Below, piece by piece: positions 61,358 through 64,000 of a DNA stretch of 64,000 bases. Positions within the stretch are counted from its first letter, which is position 1; every line of letters starts with the position of its first letter. Below the pieces are notes generated by a model. The model was not told the origin of the DNA and did not search any database. It saw only the letters and a list, made by a program, of their open reading frames with translations. This stretch comes from Candidatus Abyssobacteria bacterium SURF_5 (GTDB taxonomy: Bacteria; Abyssobacteria; SURF-5). The stretch lies in assembly GCA_003598085.1 (NCBI GenBank), contig QZKU01000053.1, positions 56,322 through 120,321 on the forward strand. Reading direction: 5' to 3'. The translations under genes were made by a program, and so were the position numbers.

Positions 61358-64000
61358 TACACCTCGTCTGATCGAACACGCGTTTCCGTTAAAACAGGCT
61401 TCTCTTGATTCGGTACACGAGAAGAATGTCCGACATGGGCATATTTCAACTCTTCATATCTGGCCGGCGCGGCGTCCTCTGGCGGCGTGTCGGGCGGCGC
61501 TCATCGCAACGCTTCTGCCGGATCCAGGAACTCCGGAAAAACGGCAAGAACTCTGCGAGAAGATAGGCGGAAAAGTCGTCAAGAAAATCGAAAAGAAGAA
61601 GATGCCCAATGGTCAGATAGTAGAGCGCGAAAAGGAGATTACCGAAGGCGGCATCCTGCATTGGGGGCGGGAAACGGAGAATAAGGAGACATTGGACTGG
61701 TTCCGGAAAGAAATCAGGAAAGCCTATGGCGGACGCGCTCCGAAGGTGCTCGATCCATTTGCCGGAGGCGGCGCAATCCCGCTCGAAGCCATGAGGCTTG
61801 GCTGTGAAGTGACTGCGTCAGACATCAATCCCGTAGCATGGCTTATTCTTAAATGCACGCTCGAATATCCCCAGAAGCTGGCGGGAAAGACACATCCTCT
61901 CCCTGACTTCATCCTTGAGAATGAAGAATTCATGAACGCTTTTTATAAGGCGCATCCTCATCTTGTTGGCCGAACAAAGCAAACGAAAAGGCAGAAGCAA
62001 GAATTTGAAGAAGATCTCTTCTTGAATGACAAGAAGGATTCCGGCCGTGCACCGAAAGCCAATCTTGCCTGGCATGTGCGCGCATGGGGGCAATGGGTGC
62101 TCGATCAGGCGCGGAAAGAACTTGCGCCCTACTACCCTACGTATGCAGAATTCGAGCCTCTTGATAAGAAGAATCCCCGGCCATATGAAAAGCAACCCCT
62201 CAAACTTGTTCCTATCAACGATGATGGCACTCCGAATATCGATGCCCTGAACAATGATTTTAGTAAAGAGTATCTTGCAGATAAACGTAATCCAAGATGG
62301 ATAGCAAAACCCACCGTGGCCTATCTTTGGGCCCGAACGGTCACCTGCAAGAACTGCCGGGCAACATTACCACTCCTGAAAACCCGCTGGCTCTGCAAGA
62401 AAGACAAAAAGCGTGTGCTTCTTACTATGGAGCCAAATGCAGATAAAACTGGAGTGGTCTTCGGAATTCAAAATAATGTCCCTGCAAAAGGGGGTAATAC
62501 CGCCCAGAAACGGGAACATGATAAACGAATTGGCGCTGGGACAATGTCGCGATCTGGGGCAAAATGTCCTTGCTGTCCGACGATCATGACGATGGATGAT
62601 ATACGTCTAGAGGGTCAAGCTGGGCGTTTAGGCGAAACGATGACAGCAGTGGCGGTTGAGACTTTAAGTGGGAAACAGTATCGGCTTCCTATCTATCAGG
62701 AAGTAGAGGCAGCCGAAGGTGCAAGGGAAAAGCTAAATATTCTTTTTGATCTTATCCCGTTTGGGATTCCGGACGAGCCCCTCCCAACCAAGGAAGCCTT
62801 AGGTTTTCGTATCCCGTTGTATGGGTTTAGGAAATGGAGCAGCTTATTTTCGCCAAGACAATTATTGGCAATCGGTACCTTGGTTCAGGTTATCAGGCGA
62901 ATACCTTCTGATGCCATGCCAATTGTATGGAAAGACGCGATTACTGCATATTTGGCAGTTATTTGCGATAAGACCACAGACTATAACTCTACAATCTGTA
63001 CTTGGCATAATTCTGGAGAAAAAATAGGCCATACCTTTGCCCGCTTCGCTCTACCCATAACATGGGACTGGACAGAATTATGTGTCACTAATAGAGTGGG
63101 CGGTGGATTCGAGGCTCAGATTGATTGGGTGGCACGTTATATTGAGCATGCCCTCGTAAGAGATTGTGACAGCACCTCTATAGAGATACTACGACAATCA
63201 TCAACTTCGATATACGACGGCATCAAAGTTGACGCGATTATTACCGATCCTCCATATTATGACGCAATTTCATATTCAGACCTGATGGATTTCTTTTTTG
63301 TTTGGCTTCGGCGAATCTTTTCTGACTACCCTAGTCTTCTTAGTGAGGCTTTTCTGCAATCTAAATCACCAAAGTGGGACCATGAAAGAAATGACGGAGA
63401 ACTCATTGATGATAATAGCCGTCATGGGGGAGACCGCATAAAATCAAAAATTGCTTACGAAGAAGGTATGTTTCATTCCTTCCAGTCCTGCTATAACGTT
63501 CTCAAAGCGGATGGCAGGTTAGTCATCGTTTTTGCCCATAAAAAACCAGATGGGTGGGAATCGCTAGTGTCAGCTATAATTCGAGCCGGTTTTACCGTGG
63601 ACGGCAGCTGGCCTATTCAGACTGAAATGGGAACTCGCATGCGAGCGATGTCATCGGCGGCATTAGCGTCTTCTGTTTGGCTAATATGCAAGAAACGTTC
63701 AGAGGCAATGCGGTTTGGCTGGGATAGTCAGGTTTTAAAGGAGATGCAGCGAAACATTCAGGTTAAACTTCGGGAATTTTGGGATGCCGGTATTCGGGGG
63801 CCAGATTTTATTTGGGCTGCAACTGGGCCAGCGTTAGAAGCGTATGGCAAATATCCTGTTGTGAAAAAAGCTGATGAGCCTGGCAAGGTTATGACAGTCT
63901 CTGAGTTTCTTACCCATGTTAGGCGATTGGTTTTGGATTTTGTGGTTGGACGCGTTCTCTCGGGTGATGAAGACCAGGTTCCGGACGATTCTGCCGCCGA
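61350..64000 (+). CDS. DUF1156 adenine-specific DNA methyltransferase (runs off right edge)
   Basis: The frame from the GTG at 61350 is open to the window end (883 complete codons). The N-terminal DUF1156 block reads LIEHAFPLKQASLDSVHEKN then RHGHISTLHIWPARRPLAA. DPFAGGG (from D135) is the AdoMet site, and TDPPYYDAISYSDLMDFFF (D633 onwards) is the DPPY catalytic motif. A CKNC...C zinc-finger-like stretch lies between them. The gene may methylate adenines on host DNA to mark self. Its start overlaps the PIN stop by 8 bases. The remainder, and any partner gene, is outside the window. Confidence 0.88.
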   Translation, partial: MNDTPRLIEHAFPLKQASLDSVHEKNVRHGHISTLHIWPARRPLAACRAALIATLLPDPGTPEKRQELCEKIGGKVVKKIEKKKMPNGQIVEREKEITEGGILHWGRETENKETLDWFRKEIRKAYGGRAPKVLDPFAGGGAIPLEAMRLGCEVTASDINPVAWLILKCTLEYPQKLAGKTHPLPDFILENEEFMNAFYKAHPHLVGRTKQTKRQKQEFEEDLFLNDKKDSGRAPKANLAWHVRAWGQWVLDQARKELAPYYPTYAEFEPLDKKNPRPYEKQPLKLVPINDDGTPNIDALNNDFSKEYLADKRNPRWIAKPTVAYLWARTVTCKNCRATLPLLKTRWLCKKDKKRVLLTMEPNADKTGVVFGIQNNVPAKGGNTAQKREHDKRIGAGTMSRSGAKCPCCPTIMTMDDIRLEGQAGRLGETMTAVAVETLSGKQYRLPIYQEVEAAEGAREKLNILFDLIPFGIPDEPLPTKEALGFRIPLYGFRKWSSLFSPRQLLAIGTLVQVIRRIPSDAMPIVWKDAITAYLAVICDKTTDYNSTICTWHNSGEKIGHTFARFALPITWDWTELCVTNRVGGGFEAQIDWVARYIEHALVRDCDSTSIEILRQSSTSIYDGIKVDAIITDPPYYDAISYSDLMDFFFVWLRRIFSDYPSLLSEAFLQSKSPKWDHERNDGELIDDNSRHGGDRIKSKIAYEEGMFHSFQSCYNVLKADGRLVIVFAHKKPDGWESLVSAIIRAGFTVDGSWPIQTEMGTRMRAMSSAALASSVWLICKKRSEAMRFGWDSQVLKEMQRNIQVKLREFWDAGIRGPDFIWAATGPALEAYGKYPVVKKADEPGKVMTVSEFLTHVRRLVLDFVVGRVLSGDEDQVPDDSAA

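Noticed and set aside
56054..64000. Canonical DISARM
   Set aside because: drmA, drmB and drmC are not in the window, and the methylase is of the DUF1156 type; only the SNF2 helicase is DrmD-like.

Overview
This 64 kb window is bacterial chromosome from what looks like an anaerobic bacterium with an outer membrane. Anaerobic or low-redox chemistry is indicated by a complete Rnf complex, a CooS-type carbon monoxide dehydrogenase, a 2-hydroxyacyl-CoA dehydratase-like pair and radical SAM enzymes. The outer membrane is implied by a TolC/HlyD/RND export set and by Lgt/LspA lipoprotein maturation. Most starts carry strong AGGAGG-type ribosome binding sites, and several promoters are close to the sigma-70 consensus. 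I cannot name the species from sequence alone. No rRNA, tRNA, CRISPR array or insertion sequence was seen.

Layout: 1-4.3 kb, storage sugar metabolism on the minus strand (GH57 hydrolase, galT, glgA, glgC). 4.4-8.3 kb, a signalling group (TPR protein, PilZ protein, kinase-like protein that looks catalytically dead, HAD hydrolase). 9-11.5 kb, a possibly truncated secreted protein and two Hsp20 proteins, one membrane anchored. 11.6-14.8 kb, a molybdate/tungstate regulator plus ABC importer. 14.9-20.7 kb, a tripartite RND efflux operon. 20.8-28.2 kb, a PTS-IIA/zinc-ribbon fusion, rnfCDGEAB and an intact Ser/Thr kinase. 28.3-33.7 kb, a minus-strand run of ileS, a DksA-like protein, lspA, lgt and an orphan CbiO-like ATPase. 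33.9-37.5 kb, cooS and a GMC-type flavoprotein. 37.6-45.4 kb, a phosphoesterase, a FecR/YXW-rich secreted protein, an amine oxidase-like flavoprotein, a cold-shock protein with a structured leader, and a beta-helix secreted protein. 45.4-53 kb, a cluster around two HgdB-like proteins with a ferredoxin-like protein, a TetR regulator, a radical SAM protein and a CrtC-like protein. 53.3-55.3 kb, an SDR pseudogene, a CYTH protein and a DsbA/FrnE-family protein whose first active-site cysteine is an in-frame TGA followed by a SECIS-like hairpin, so probably a selenoprotein. 56-64 kb, a tightly overlapping defence-type operon that runs off the right edge.

The two strongest discoveries are the putative UxxC selenoprotein at 54.6-55.3 kb and the operon at 56-64 kb. 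In that operon an XRE-fused SNF2 helicase with a C-terminal DUF3883-like nuclease-fold domain, an HTH-ImmA/IrrE peptidase, a PIN-like protein and a DUF1156 DNA methyltransferase are joined by 4-, 11- and 8-base overlaps and driven by a consensus promoter with an embedded palindrome. Several regulatory elements also stand out: a CRP/FNR/CooA-like site before cooS, a terminator inside the cold-shock leader, a probably leaderless TetR transcript, and palindromes in the rnf and mod promoters.
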